Shown here piece after piece: positions 1 to 6,101 of a stretch of 8,518 nt of DNA. Origin of the DNA: Spirochaetia bacterium (GTDB taxonomy: Bacteria; Spirochaetota; Spirochaetia; Treponematales; Breznakiellaceae); the NCBI GenBank assembly GCA_025997875.1, contig BNVE01000162.1, positions 1 to 8,518 of the forward strand, written 5' to 3'. Below the pieces are notes generated by a model that worked only from the letters and a program-made list of their open reading frames with translations, searched no databases and was not told the DNA's origin. The stretch's first letter is position 1; each line of letters begins with the position of its first letter. The position numbers and the translations under genes were made by a program.

Positions 1-553
1 GTTCCGCACTGCTCATCTCCATCACCGGCTTCGACACGATCCGGTCCGCCTTCGATAGTTCTACCGTTATTATAGTCGTCTTTCCCCCAAGGGACAAGTT
101 ATGCTCTTTATCATAATATTCAAACCGGTGTATCAGTTCTTCATCATCAAACAGGGACTTATTTAACAGGGATATCTGGTAGGTGTTTTTCAAGTCCTTA
201 TAGCTCTTGTCTTCTCCCCTGATATCCTGGGTGGTAAAGAGTTTGCATACATGAAACTCCAGCCGCTGGGCCTCGTAGGTGTCGGGGTTGGTGGTCATTT
301 CAACATTGCCCAGTTGGCCGTCGGTAAGCTTTACCGAGATGTCGAAACGGATTTGACGGTCCCGCAGGCTGGTGGGCGGGGGTTCATTGGCGGTGACGGT
401 TACCAGTTCCAGTTGGAGGGCCATATAGGCTGAGAGCAGCCACCGCAGGGCGCCCCGGGAGGGGAGGGTATCCCGGGTAAAGACGGATTTGAAGACATTA
501 TCCCAGCAGGGGTTAATAATGTCGTCCTCGTAGGTGAATATGACCTTTTGCAT
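1..553 (-). CDS. PD-(D/E)XK nuclease family transposase (Rpn/PDDEXK_2 type), N-terminal part
   Basis: The reading frame is open from ATG at 553 to the window edge, about 184 residues, so the C-terminus is missing. The start is supported by GGAGG at 563-559, five bases upstream. Visible family features: an early DNVFKSVF segment, then IRFDISVKLTDGQLGNVEM, which fits the usual acidic pair (Asp71 and Glu85, 14 residues apart), and a later LFDDEEL..HRFEYYDKEH segment. These match the recombination-promoting nuclease/putative transposase family (PF12784-like), whose members are often around 300 residues and occur in many copies in treponeme genomes. The position usually filled by Gln or Lys two residues after the catalytic Glu is Thr87 here (EMT), so activity is uncertain. 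The family acts on DNA in the cytoplasm; its role in the cell is poorly defined. The family call is from remembered motifs. Confidence 0.85.
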   Translation of the reverse strand, partial: MQKVIFTYEDDIINPCWDNVFKSVFTRDTLPSRGALRWLLSAYMALQLELVTVTANEPPPTSLRDRQIRFDISVKLTDGQLGNVEMTTNPDTYEAQRLEFHVCKLFTTQDIRGEDKSYKDLKNTYQISLLNKSLFDDEELIHRFEYYDKEHNLSLGGKTTIITVELSKADRIVSKPVMEMSSAE

Positions 554-558
554 ACATG

Positions 559-563
559 CCTCC
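559..563 (-). promoter_or_regulatory. Ribosome binding site of the nuclease/transposase gene
   Basis: GGAGG on the minus strand lies 5 nt before the ATG at 553. A second ATG at 557 is in another frame, so this site decides the start. Confidence 0.7.
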
Positions 564-661
564 ATAAGGTAGGGTTTTTCTCCGTTTTCTCACCTAATAT
601 AGGGCACTGGGATGTGTGGCGATTCAATCAAAAGGGAAATATTTGATAAAAATGAAGAATT

Positions 662-680
662 TAACCACGCAAGACGCTAA
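662..680. repeat. Possible one-armed relic of the AACC(G/A)C repeat family
   Basis: TTAACCACGC followed by AAGACGCTAA resembles the outer end of the palindromic elements at 3804-3890 and 6855-6923 (AACCGC followed by purine-rich units). No matching second arm is visible and the internal spacing is 7 rather than 9 nt. The assignment is weak. Confidence 0.25.
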
Positions 681-721
681 AAGCCCGGAAGCTGCCGCTC
701 CATCACGATGCTCCCGGGCTT
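681..721 (-). terminator. Hairpin, possible second terminator
   Basis: The arms 681-692 and 710-721 form a 12-bp stem with one G-U pair and a 17-nt loop. Read on the minus strand the stem ends in CTTTTAGCG, a short and poor U-run. It could be a backup terminator for the lipoprotein gene or simply a structured spacer before the nuclease gene. Confidence 0.3.
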
Positions 722-733
722 GGAAAAAAAGAT

Positions 734-775
734 AAAAAACTGCAACGGCCCGCCCTGTTATGGACAACAGGGCGG
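734..775 (-). terminator. Probable rho-independent terminator of the small lipoprotein gene
   Basis: A perfect 10-bp stem (CCGCCCTGTT at 750-759 with AACAGGGCGG at 766-775, 6-nt loop) begins 12 nt past the stop of the minus-strand lipoprotein gene. On the minus strand it is followed after 10 nt by six T (739-734) and then a second run of seven T. The gap between stem and T-run is longer than ideal. Confidence 0.5.
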
Positions 776-786
776 TGGTGTATCAT

Positions 787-1167
787 TTATTTTTTGCCAT
801 AAAAGCCGACTATTGATGCTGTTCCGCTGCTGAGGGGTAAACTACCACTGTTAAATCCCAAAGCAGGGGGGGTCTCAGTCCATTGGATGACGATATTATC
901 ACCTTTCGTACCACCTACAGCGAATCGAATTGTCTTAACTGTTTTATCCAATTCGACCTCAAAGGTTCCCTCAACTTTATCGGAGCCACTCGTAAAGGTG
1001 AAGTTACCTCCTGTAAAAACAAACGTTTTGGTACTTTCTTGATTTACCCATGTTCCTTCTAACTTTGACCCTCCGCCGCCGCTATCAGCATTCGTGGGAC
1101 AAGCAGTGAATACCAACCCCAATACCAGCACCACGCCGAGCATTACCAAAAACAAACTCTTCTTCAT
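787..1167 (-). CDS. Small lipoprotein of unknown function
   Basis: This encodes 126 residues. The N-terminus MKKSLFLVMLGVVLVLGLVFTAC is a lipoprotein signal peptide: two lysines, a hydrophobic stretch, and a spirochaete-style lipobox FTAC with Cys23 as the predicted lipidated residue. A Gly/Ser linker follows (about residues 28-34), then roughly 90 residues with alternating hydrophobic patterns (LEGTWVN, TFVFTGGNFTFTSG, VEGTFEVELD), consistent with a small beta-barrel or lipocalin-like fold; that fold is a guess. The ATG at 1167 is preferred over an upstream start at 1203 because GGAGG lies 6 nt before it and the signal peptide then starts normally. The protein should be anchored in the inner or outer membrane. 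It is divergent from an XRE regulator gene, which may control it. Its base composition looks AT-richer than the cca-folE2 block. Confidence 0.8.
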   Translation of the reverse strand: MKKSLFLVMLGVVLVLGLVFTACPTNADSGGGGSKLEGTWVNQESTKTFVFTGGNFTFTSGSDKVEGTFEVELDKTVKTIRFAVGGTKGDNIVIQWTETPPALGFNSGSLPLSSGTASIVGFYGKK

Positions 1168-1179
1168 CTCCAGCCTCCA

Positions 1180-1196
1180 TTGGCTTATCAAGCCAA
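1180..1196. promoter_or_regulatory. Perfect inverted repeat in the leader of the small lipoprotein gene (possible operator or hairpin)
   Basis: TTGGCTT and AAGCCAA (7 bp each) flank a 3-nt centre. The repeat ends 4 nt upstream of the GGAGG of the lipoprotein gene. As DNA it could bind the dimeric XRE regulator encoded next door; as RNA it could form a small hairpin beside the ribosome binding site. Confidence 0.45.
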
Positions 1197-1264
1197 TCAA
1201 CAAAACTATTCCCGCATCAACGATACGGCTGGCCTTATCCCAATATGACTTTCTTCATAATCGA

Positions 1265-1292
1265 TTGCTTTAATTAGGTCTAAAGCCATAAT
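1265..1292 (+). promoter_or_regulatory. Candidate promoter of the XRE regulator gene
   Basis: TTGCTT (1265-1270) and CATAAT (1287-1292) are separated by 16 bp. A second CATAAT occurs at 1315-1320 inside the direct repeat, without a clear -35. No Shine-Dalgarno sequence is visible before any of the gene's possible starts. The region is AT-rich, so chance matches are likely. Confidence 0.3.
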
Positions 1293-1320
1293 TAAAGTTT
1301 TAACACTCAAAAGCCATAAT
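1282..1320 (+). repeat. Pair of 11-bp direct repeats between the divergent lipoprotein and XRE genes
   Basis: AAAGCCATAAT occurs at 1282-1292 and again at 1310-1320, 28 bp apart, close to an integral number of helical turns or slightly under three. Both copies end in a -10-like CATAAT. They are candidate binding sites for the XRE regulator. Confidence 0.35.
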
Positions 1321-1361
1321 ATCAAGTGATTAATATGATTTTTTACTTATTATGTAATTTG

Positions 1362-1691
1362 ATGGGATTTAAGGAAAATCTTAAGGCTGAATTGACCTAT
1401 TCCGGGATGCTTGTAAAGGAACTTGCCGCCCTGTCGGGGGTAAATAAACATTCCATTGATAATTATTTGAATACAAAAAACCGTATGCCTTCCGCCGAGA
1501 TCGCGGTCAAAATCGCCCGTATACTGGGTGTTTCGGTGGAATACCTGGTAACCGGACGGGAAAGTCCCCATAAGGAAGTGGTTTTTAGCCCTGAAATGCG
1601 CCTTTTGCTCAAAAATATTGAGGAATTGGATGAGAAGGATCGTAAAACGATACATGATATGGTTCAATTTTTAAAAAATCAGAAAAAATAG
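1362..1691 (+). CDS. XRE-family helix-turn-helix transcriptional regulator
   Basis: This encodes 109 residues from ATG 1362 (MGFKENLK). A longer frame from GTG at 1326 would add 12 hydrophobic residues (MINMIFYLLCNL); I prefer 1362 because HTH proteins of this type usually begin with a FKENL-like helix, but no ribosome binding site supports either start. The HTH domain spans about residues 5-65: the segment MLVKELAALSGVNKHSIDNY supplies the scaffold and recognition helices, and the domain closes with the typical LGVSVEYLVTG. The last 35 residues (LLLKNIEELDEKDRKTIHDM...) form a helix likely used for dimerisation. It should bind DNA as a dimer, most simply at its own divergent promoter region. 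It converges on cca with only 6 bp between the stop codons and no terminator visible. Confidence 0.85.
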   Translation: MGFKENLKAELTYSGMLVKELAALSGVNKHSIDNYLNTKNRMPSAEIAVKIARILGVSVEYLVTGRESPHKEVVFSPEMRLLLKNIEELDEKDRKTIHDMVQFLKNQKK

Positions 1692-1697
1692 GCTAAA

Positions 1698-3080
1698 TTA
1701 ACGTAGGATTCCACTTTCGTATCTTTTATTCAGATTCCCCGCGATTTCCAGCAATTTCTCCCGGATATTGGAATCCGGGTCGTCCACCACAGTTTCCAGC
1801 AGTTCCTTTAGGATGATCCCCATTTCTTTGCCCGGTCTGACCCCGGCGGCCAGGAGGTCCTTGCCGGAGACGGCCAGGTCTTTGAGGGAGAAGGCCCTGC
1901 TGCCGGCCAGGGCCTTGTCTACCCGGCTGACCAGGGGGAGGAGGAAGTCCGGGGCGGGCTCGATCCCGGCCATGCCGTAGGCGTCGGCGCGGCGCAGGCG
2001 GTAGAGGTTTTCCAGGTTTTCTTCCCCGGCGCGGATGATAAAGCGGCGGACAGCGGCGTCGCTCCAGATTTCCTCATAGTGAAACATGTGTTCCGCAACA
2101 AGGTGGCAGACCGCATCGATCTGGGCGTTGGAATACCGCAGCCGGGTGAGTATCTTCCGGGTAATTTTGGCGGAAACCCCCTCGTGTTGGTGAAAGGTCC
2201 AGATGCCTGCCTCATTGAGCTTCCGCACCGCCGGCTTGCCGATGTCGTGGAAGAGTGCCGCAAGCCCCACCTCCGGGGGATAGGCTTCCCGGCCGGCGTA
2301 ATCGCAGGCCAAAAGGGAGTGGTCCAGCACATCAAACTGATGGTAGCCCTTCTGGTCGACGCCGCGGCAGTCAGCCAGTTCCGGCAGGATGAGCCGGAGA
2401 AGTCCGGTCTGTTCCATCAGGCGGAAGGCGGCGGAGGGCCGGGGGGTTTGGATGATCTTGTCCAATTCATCCCGGACCCGTTCCGGGGAAACCCCCGCGG
2501 TGACCGGCAGGGCCGGGGGAATGGCATCCAGGGTCGCCTTTTCAACCTTAAAGCCAAGCTGTGCGGCAAAGCGCACCGCCCGCAGGGGACGGAGGCCGTC
2601 TTCAGTAAAGCGCTCTGCGGGATTCCCCACACAGCGGATCAGCTGTATTCTGATGTCCGCCGTACCCCCAAAGGGGTCAACGGGCTCTCCGCCGGGAAGA
2701 CGCAGGGCGATGGCGTTCATGGTGAAGTCCCGGCGGGAGAGGTCCTCCTCGATGGTGGCGGCATAGGCGACTGTGTCCGGGTGGCGGCCGTCCCGGTAGT
2801 CCGATTCGGTGCGGAAGGTGGTTACTTCCAGGTCGCGGCCCTTGTAATGCACTGTCACGGTCCCGTGTTTGATCCCCGTGGGGATAACCCGCCAGCGCCT
2901 GCTGCGGAACAGGGCGATCACCTCCTCCGGCCGGGCATTGGTGGCAAGGTCCCAGTCCTGGGCCTTTTCCCCCCGGAAGAGGTCCCGGACCGCCCCGCCC
3001 ACCAGGTAGACTTCTTTTCCCTGTTCCGCAAAAAGGGCGGCAATTTCTTTTAAAAGGGGATCTATGTTCGCGTTGCCCAT
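1698..3080 (-). CDS. cca: CCA tRNA nucleotidyltransferase with HD domain
   Basis: This encodes 460 residues, a normal length for a bacterial class II CCA-adding enzyme with an HD domain. The enzyme adds or repairs the 3' CCA end of tRNA from CTP and ATP. Motifs in order: LVGGAVRD (about 26-33), the metal-binding DWD (Asp42, Asp44), RRDFTMNAIA (116-125) and EDGLRPLRAVRFAAQLGF (160-177), which are the head and neck signatures of the poly(A) polymerase/CCA family. The HD phosphohydrolase domain follows, with HDIGKP (278-283) and HQHEG (297-301). The presence of both RRDFTMNA and the HD domain favours CCA addition over a dedicated poly(A) polymerase, although some bacteria split these roles between paralogues. 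The ATG at 3080 has no evident Shine-Dalgarno sequence and lies just 8 nt beyond a TATAGT box, so the mRNA may be leaderless. It diverges from the thiamine diphosphokinase gene with a 27-bp gap. Confidence 0.93.
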   Translation of the reverse strand: MGNANIDPLLKEIAALFAEQGKEVYLVGGAVRDLFRGEKAQDWDLATNARPEEVIALFRSRRWRVIPTGIKHGTVTVHYKGRDLEVTTFRTESDYRDGRHPDTVAYAATIEEDLSRRDFTMNAIALRLPGGEPVDPFGGTADIRIQLIRCVGNPAERFTEDGLRPLRAVRFAAQLGFKVEKATLDAIPPALPVTAGVSPERVRDELDKIIQTPRPSAAFRLMEQTGLLRLILPELADCRGVDQKGYHQFDVLDHSLLACDYAGREAYPPEVGLAALFHDIGKPAVRKLNEAGIWTFHQHEGVSAKITRKILTRLRYSNAQIDAVCHLVAEHMFHYEEIWSDAAVRRFIIRAGEENLENLYRLRRADAYGMAGIEPAPDFLLPLVSRVDKALAGSRAFSLKDLAVSGKDLLAAGVRPGKEMGIILKELLETVVDDPDSNIREKLLEIAGNLNKRYESGILR

Positions 3081-3101
3081 CGGGAAACACTATACTATAA
3101 T
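3073..3101 (+). promoter_or_regulatory. Sigma-70-type promoter of the thiamine diphosphokinase gene (predicts a leaderless mRNA)
   Basis: TTGCCC (3073-3078) and a perfect TATAAT (3096-3101) are separated by exactly 17 bp. Only TACGCC (3102-3107) separates the -10 box from the ATG at 3108, so transcription should begin at or next to the start codon. There is no Shine-Dalgarno sequence. The -35 box overlaps the first codons of cca. Confidence 0.65.
3089..3099 (-). promoter_or_regulatory. Candidate -10 boxes for cca
   Basis: On the minus strand TATAGT occurs twice in overlap (3099-3094 and 3094-3089). The second lies 8 nt before the cca ATG at 3080. No good -35 is visible at the expected distance. 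The boxes overlap the TATAAT of the opposite promoter, so the two polymerases would compete. Confidence 0.45.
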
Positions 3102-3107
3102 TACGCC

Positions 3108-3803
3108 ATGTTGGGTATCGCGTTTACCGGCGGGGAAGGCCCCGGCCCGGAATTGTGCCGCCGTCTGTTTGGGGACCGGGCCCCGGCCGCCGGCGCAGCT
3201 GCGGCAAACGCCGCCGCCCTCATTGCCGCGGCGGACTCGGGGCTGGAGGCTGCGGAAAACGCGGGGTTCCGCCCGGACTGGATTGTGGGGGATATGGATT
3301 CCCTGGACAGCCCGGCCCGCCTTGACAGGTACCCGCCGGAACGGGTCATCCGCCACATCACGGAAAAGGATTATACCGATACGGAACTGGTCCTTTCCCT
3401 GCTTTGGGAAAAGGGCTGTGATGAAACCTGGCTTGTAGGGGGGGGCGGGGGGCGGACAGACCATCTTTTTGCGATCCGTTCCCTTTTCGAGCGGGAAAAG
3501 CCCCCCAACCGGTGGCTCACCGCAGCGGAGGATATCCGCTGCCTTGAAGCCGGGCGGCAGGCGGCCGGGCAGAAAACAACAGGGGAATTGGTTCTGGAAG
3601 TGCCGGCGGGGAGCATCGTTTCGGTCTTCCCCCTGGGAGAAGGCCCCTGGCAGGCCAAAAGCAGGGGCCTTAAATGGCCCCTGGATAGGGTAAACTGGAA
3701 CCGGGGTTTTGCCGGTATCAGTAATGTCGCTTTGGAAGGGGATTTTGTTATCCGGGCAGGGCAGGGGCGCTTCATGGTGATTGTGCCTTTGGAAGAAGAA
3801 TAA
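3108..3803 (+). CDS. thiN: Thiamine diphosphokinase
   Basis: This encodes 231 residues, close to the usual 210-230. It transfers pyrophosphate from ATP to thiamine, giving thiamine diphosphate in the cytoplasm. Family motifs are clear: AADSGL (41-46), GDMDSL (61-66), KDYTDTEL (87-94), the glycine-rich GGGGGRTDH (111-119), and the C-terminal small domain with SVFPLG (about 180s) and GISNVALEGD near the end. The ATG at 3108 is the only sensible start; it lies 7 nt after TATAAT, has no ribosome binding site, and probably starts a leaderless transcript. No TPP riboswitch fits in the 27-bp gap upstream, so control by TPP at that level is unlikely. The glycine motif is encoded by G8-C-G6 (3438-3452), a short run that could be slip-prone. 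The stop codon is followed at once by palindromic repeat element 1, then folD. Confidence 0.9.
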   Translation: MLGIAFTGGEGPGPELCRRLFGDRAPAAGAAAANAAALIAAADSGLEAAENAGFRPDWIVGDMDSLDSPARLDRYPPERVIRHITEKDYTDTELVLSLLWEKGCDETWLVGGGGGRTDHLFAIRSLFEREKPPNRWLTAAEDIRCLEAGRQAAGQKTTGELVLEVPAGSIVSVFPLGEGPWQAKSRGLKWPLDRVNWNRGFAGISNVALEGDFVIRAGQGRFMVIVPLEEE

Positions 3804-3890
3804 AACCGCAGTCGAATAAGTCGAAGAAGGGAAGAAGGGCAAATGTACATATTCTTATTTCCTTTTTCGACTTCTTTGACTTTGCGGTTA
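3804..3890. repeat. Palindromic repeat element 1 (AACCGC ends, 9-nt periodic arms)
   Basis: The left arm begins AACCGCA and continues as GTCGAATAA, GTCGAAGAA, GGGAAGAAG. The right arm read in reverse complement is TAACCGCAAA then GTCAAAGAA, GTCGAAAAA, GGAAATAAG. The arms are therefore imperfect inverted repeats, each made of three degenerate 9-nt units, around an AT-rich centre (about 3840-3856). The element starts directly after the thiN stop and ends 19 nt before the folD start. It shares ends and unit structure with element 2 at 6855-6923. Its transcript could fold into a long hairpin and reduce read-through or protect the upstream mRNA. No encoded protein or target duplication is seen, so it resembles a REP- or MITE-like non-autonomous repeat. 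Confidence 0.75.
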
Positions 3891-3909
3891 TCCTAATTTG
3901 GAGTTGTTC

Positions 3910-4797
3910 ATGTCGGCGATTGTAATTGACGGAAAGGCCATAAGCCTGAAAGTGCGGGAAGAGGTGAAGCGGCGCGCAGGCAAGCTGGAGCCCCGGGGGA
4001 TAGTGCCCTGCCTGGCGGTAATCCTTGTGGGGGAGGACCCGGCGAGCCTTTCCTATGTGACCGCCAAGGAAAAGGCTTTGGCGGAGGCGGAGATGGCGAG
4101 CCGGGACTACAGGCTTGCCGCTTCAACCGGGGAGGATGAACTCCTGGCCCTGATCGGCAGGCTCAATGCCGATGAGCAGGTTCACGGTATCCTGGTACAG
4201 CTGCCCTTGCCTTCCCATATCAGCGAGGAACGGGTGATCACCGCCATTGACCCCCGGAAGGACGTGGACGGTTTCCACCCGGTGTCGGTGGGGAACATGG
4301 TCCTGGGGCGGCCGGGCTTCCTGCCCTGTACGCCACATGGGGTGCTGGTACTGCTCCGGGAGCTCAGGATACCCACCGCGGGGGCCCATGCGGTGGTGCT
4401 GGGCCGGTCCAACATCGTGGGCAAGCCCCTGGCCAACCTGCTCTCCCGCCGGGACGTGAACGCCACGGTGACCATCTGCCACACCGGCACGAAGGAGCTC
4501 CCGTCCATCACCCGGCAGGGGGATATCCTTATCGCCGCGGCGGGCAGGGCAGGGCTGGTTACCGCGGATATGGTGAAGGAGGGGGCGGCGGTGATCGACG
4601 TGGGGGTAAACCGGGTGGCGGACAGCGGCGCCAAAAAAGGCTACCGGCTCCGGGGGGATGTGGACTATGGGCCGGTTGCGGAAAAGGCCGCCTGGATCAC
4701 CCCGGTGCCCGGCGGGGTGGGGCCCATGACCATCGCCATGCTTCTGCAGAATGTGGTTGAAGCGGCGGAACGCTTTGCCGGGGGACGTCCATGCTAG
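3910..4797 (+). CDS. folD: Bifunctional methylenetetrahydrofolate dehydrogenase / methenyltetrahydrofolate cyclohydrolase
   Basis: This encodes 295 residues, typical for FolD. It oxidises 5,10-methylene-THF with NAD(P)+ and hydrolyses methenyl-THF to 10-formyl-THF, both reversibly, in the cytosol. Visible motifs: SYVTAKEKA with Tyr49 and catalytic Lys53, VQLPLP (96-101), KDVDGFHP (117-124), the dinucleotide-binding GRSNIVGKP (165-173) and PGGVGPMT (267-274). The ATG at 3910 is chosen over TTG at 3898 because TTGGAG lies 6 nt before it and because FolD proteins start with SAxIIDGKA. The stop overlaps the folE2 start (ATGCTAG). If the host is an acetogenic treponeme, FolD would also serve the methyl branch of the Wood-Ljungdahl pathway; that is inference. 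Confidence 0.95.
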   Translation: MSAIVIDGKAISLKVREEVKRRAGKLEPRGIVPCLAVILVGEDPASLSYVTAKEKALAEAEMASRDYRLAASTGEDELLALIGRLNADEQVHGILVQLPLPSHISEERVITAIDPRKDVDGFHPVSVGNMVLGRPGFLPCTPHGVLVLLRELRIPTAGAHAVVLGRSNIVGKPLANLLSRRDVNATVTICHTGTKELPSITRQGDILIAAAGRAGLVTADMVKEGAAVIDVGVNRVADSGAKKGYRLRGDVDYGPVAEKAAWITPVPGGVGPMTIAMLLQNVVEAAERFAGGRPC

Positions 4798-5582
4798 ATG
4801 TGCAGAACCAGGAAGATACCCGGGATGTGCCCCTGGCGCAGGTGGGGGTCAAGGGGCTTGAGTACCCCATCCGGGTGCTGGATAAGGTAAAGAAGGTGCA
4901 GCATACCAGCGCAAAGGTGGATCTCTACGCGGACCTGCCCCGGCATTTCAAGGGCACCCACATGAGCCGGTTCATCGAAATTTTTCACCGTTACCGGGAT
5001 GACCTTTCCATGCCCCGGTTTCTGGACATGCTCAAAAACATCAGGGAGGACCTGGAGGCCGAGGCGGCCTTCGGCTCCATGAGCTTCCCTTATTTTCTGG
5101 AGAAAAACGCACCGGTGTCCGGACTGCCGGGGATGATGTCATACGAATGCCGTTACCAGGGCTGGGTCAAGACTCCGGGGGCTGCGGCGGACCGGCATTT
5201 TACCGTCCAGGTTGGGGTACCGGTGACCACGGTCTGCCCCTGTTCAAAGGCGATCAGCGACCGGGGGGCCCATAACCAGCGGGGCATCGTCCGGGCGGAA
5301 CTGGAACTGGGGCCCTTCTTCTGGATAGAGGACATCATCGAAATAGTGGAAAAGGCCGCTTCCAGCCCGGTTTATTCCCTTTTAAAGCGGGAGGATGAAA
5401 AATTCGTCACCGAACATGCCTACGACAACCCCAAGTTTGTTGAAGATCTGGTCAGGGATGTGTATATTGAATTAAAAGCGTTGAAGCTTTTCCCCCGCTT
5501 TTCGGTGGAGGCGGAAAATTTTGAAAGTATCCATAATCACAGCGCCTTTGCATTCGCCCGGTATGAAGGAGGAACACCATGA
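4791..5582 (+). CDS. folE2: GTP cyclohydrolase I type B (FolE2)
   Basis: This encodes 263 residues, the normal size for the COG1469 family. It converts GTP to 7,8-dihydroneopterin triphosphate, the first step to folate (and to queuosine where that pathway exists). Motifs: VDLYADLPRHFKGTHMSRF (43-61), TVCPCSKAISDRGAHNQRG (147-165) with the conserved metal/catalytic Cys149 and His161, and ENFESIHNHSAFA near the C-terminus. In some bacteria FolE2 is a zinc-independent backup for FolE1 under Zur control; here it sits in a folate operon with no visible zinc box, so it is more likely the main enzyme. The ATG lies inside the end of folD (7-bp overlap) with a GGGGGA tract upstream, pointing to translational coupling. 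Confidence 0.95.
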   Translation: MLDVQNQEDTRDVPLAQVGVKGLEYPIRVLDKVKKVQHTSAKVDLYADLPRHFKGTHMSRFIEIFHRYRDDLSMPRFLDMLKNIREDLEAEAAFGSMSFPYFLEKNAPVSGLPGMMSYECRYQGWVKTPGAAADRHFTVQVGVPVTTVCPCSKAISDRGAHNQRGIVRAELELGPFFWIEDIIEIVEKAASSPVYSLLKREDEKFVTEHAYDNPKFVEDLVRDVYIELKALKLFPRFSVEAENFESIHNHSAFAFARYEGGTP

Positions 5583-5962
5583 ATGATATCGACCATAAGG
5601 ACGTTCTTGTTCCCGCGCGGACCCTGGAAAAGCTGGGTGTCGCCGCCGTCGGCAATCTGGCCGGCGGGGTATTCCTCTTTATCATGGGCGCCCTGGGAAC
5701 CCGGCTTCCCATTGTGGGGATCATCATGGGGGTGGTAAGCGGCGTCATCGGCCTGGGGGCCCTGTTTTCCCGGGACCCGGAGGATAAAAAACCCGGCGCC
5801 GTCCTCCTTGGCGGCGGCGTCCTGGTGATCCTTTCCCGTGTTGGGGCAGCTTTTATCCGCCCCCTGGCAGGAACGGTCCTCAGCGTCGGGGCCGTTGGCC
5901 TCTTTGCCATGGGCATTCTGAAGGGCCTCAAATTCCTCAAGGGCCTTAAAAGCCGGGGCTGA
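5579..5962 (+). CDS. Small membrane protein of unknown function, coupled to folE2
   Basis: This encodes 127 residues. ATG overlaps the folE2 stop as ATGA and is preceded by a full AAGGAGG (5566-5572) at 6-nt spacing, so translation should be efficient. A short acidic N-terminus (about 1-20) is followed by glycine-rich hydrophobic segments at about 21-40, 43-63, 74-93 and 95-113, giving three or four membrane spans, with a charged loop (SRDPEDKKPG, about 64-74) between the two halves. The C-terminus GLKFLKGLKSRG is basic, which suggests it lies in the cytoplasm. I do not recognise a family. Its position suggests it is co-expressed with the folate genes, but nothing shows that it transports pterins or folate. 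Confidence 0.75.
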   Translation: MNDIDHKDVLVPARTLEKLGVAAVGNLAGGVFLFIMGALGTRLPIVGIIMGVVSGVIGLGALFSRDPEDKKPGAVLLGGGVLVILSRVGAAFIRPLAGTVLSVGAVGLFAMGILKGLKFLKGLKSRG

Positions 5963-5968
5963 TTGAAA

Positions 5969-5996
5969 ATTAACCACCGACCTCACCGACCCTCCC
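5969..5996. repeat. Possible one-armed AACCAC repeat
   Basis: TTAACCACCGACC is followed by TCACCGACC and CTCCCGGAC, so CCACCGACC, TCACCGACC and CTCCCGGAC form three degenerate 9-nt units after an AACC end. This is the same layout as one arm of elements 1 and 2, but no opposite arm is found. Confidence 0.35.
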
Positions 5997-6022
5997 GGAC
6001 AGAAATTTCATGGTGTGTTTCG

Positions 6023-6100
6023 CAGCGCCTTGTGAAACACCTTCACAGCGCCTTGTGAAGCACCTTCACAGCATCCTGTGAAACACCTTCACAAGGGCGC
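6023..6100. repeat. Three tandem 23-bp repeats with nested hairpins
   Basis: Units at 6023-6045, 6046-6068 and 6069-6091 follow the pattern CAGCGCCTTGTGAA, A/G, CACCTTCA; unit 2 differs from unit 1 at one base and unit 3 at three or so. A fourth partial segment, CAAGGGCGC, ends one base before the stop codon of the minus-strand HU-DUF4469 gene. Each unit holds a small palindrome (TGTGAA..TTCACA, 5-nt loop). On the minus strand the segment just after the stop can also form a longer stem of about 13 bp (GCGCCCTTGTGAAG with CTTCACAAGGCGC, one bulge). Upstream, 6010-6022 looks like a degenerate unit in inverse orientation. The array lies between convergent genes and could act as a two-way terminator or mRNA 3' end, although no T-run follows. 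Confidence 0.75.
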
Positions 6101-6101
6101 T

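Noticed and set aside
681..721. The hairpin as an integron attC site
   Set aside because: No core site (GTTRRRY / RYYYAAC) is present at its ends and no integrase or cassette structure is visible.
2079..3053. A 324-codon open frame on the plus strand opposite cca
   Set aside because: It lies wholly antisense to a cca gene with all its motifs intact, in GC-rich DNA where such shadow frames are common. Its translation shows no recognisable domain.
3438..3452. G8-C-G6 in thiN as a second phase-variable tract
   Set aside because: It encodes the family's conserved glycine-rich motif in frame, and the runs are short and interrupted.
3804..3909. A THF or other riboswitch upstream of folD
   Set aside because: The whole gap is explained by the palindromic repeat element, which also occurs upstream of an unrelated gene.
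6023..6091. CRISPR-like appearance of the 23-bp repeats
   Set aside because: The units are directly adjacent with no spacers between them, and no cas genes are present.
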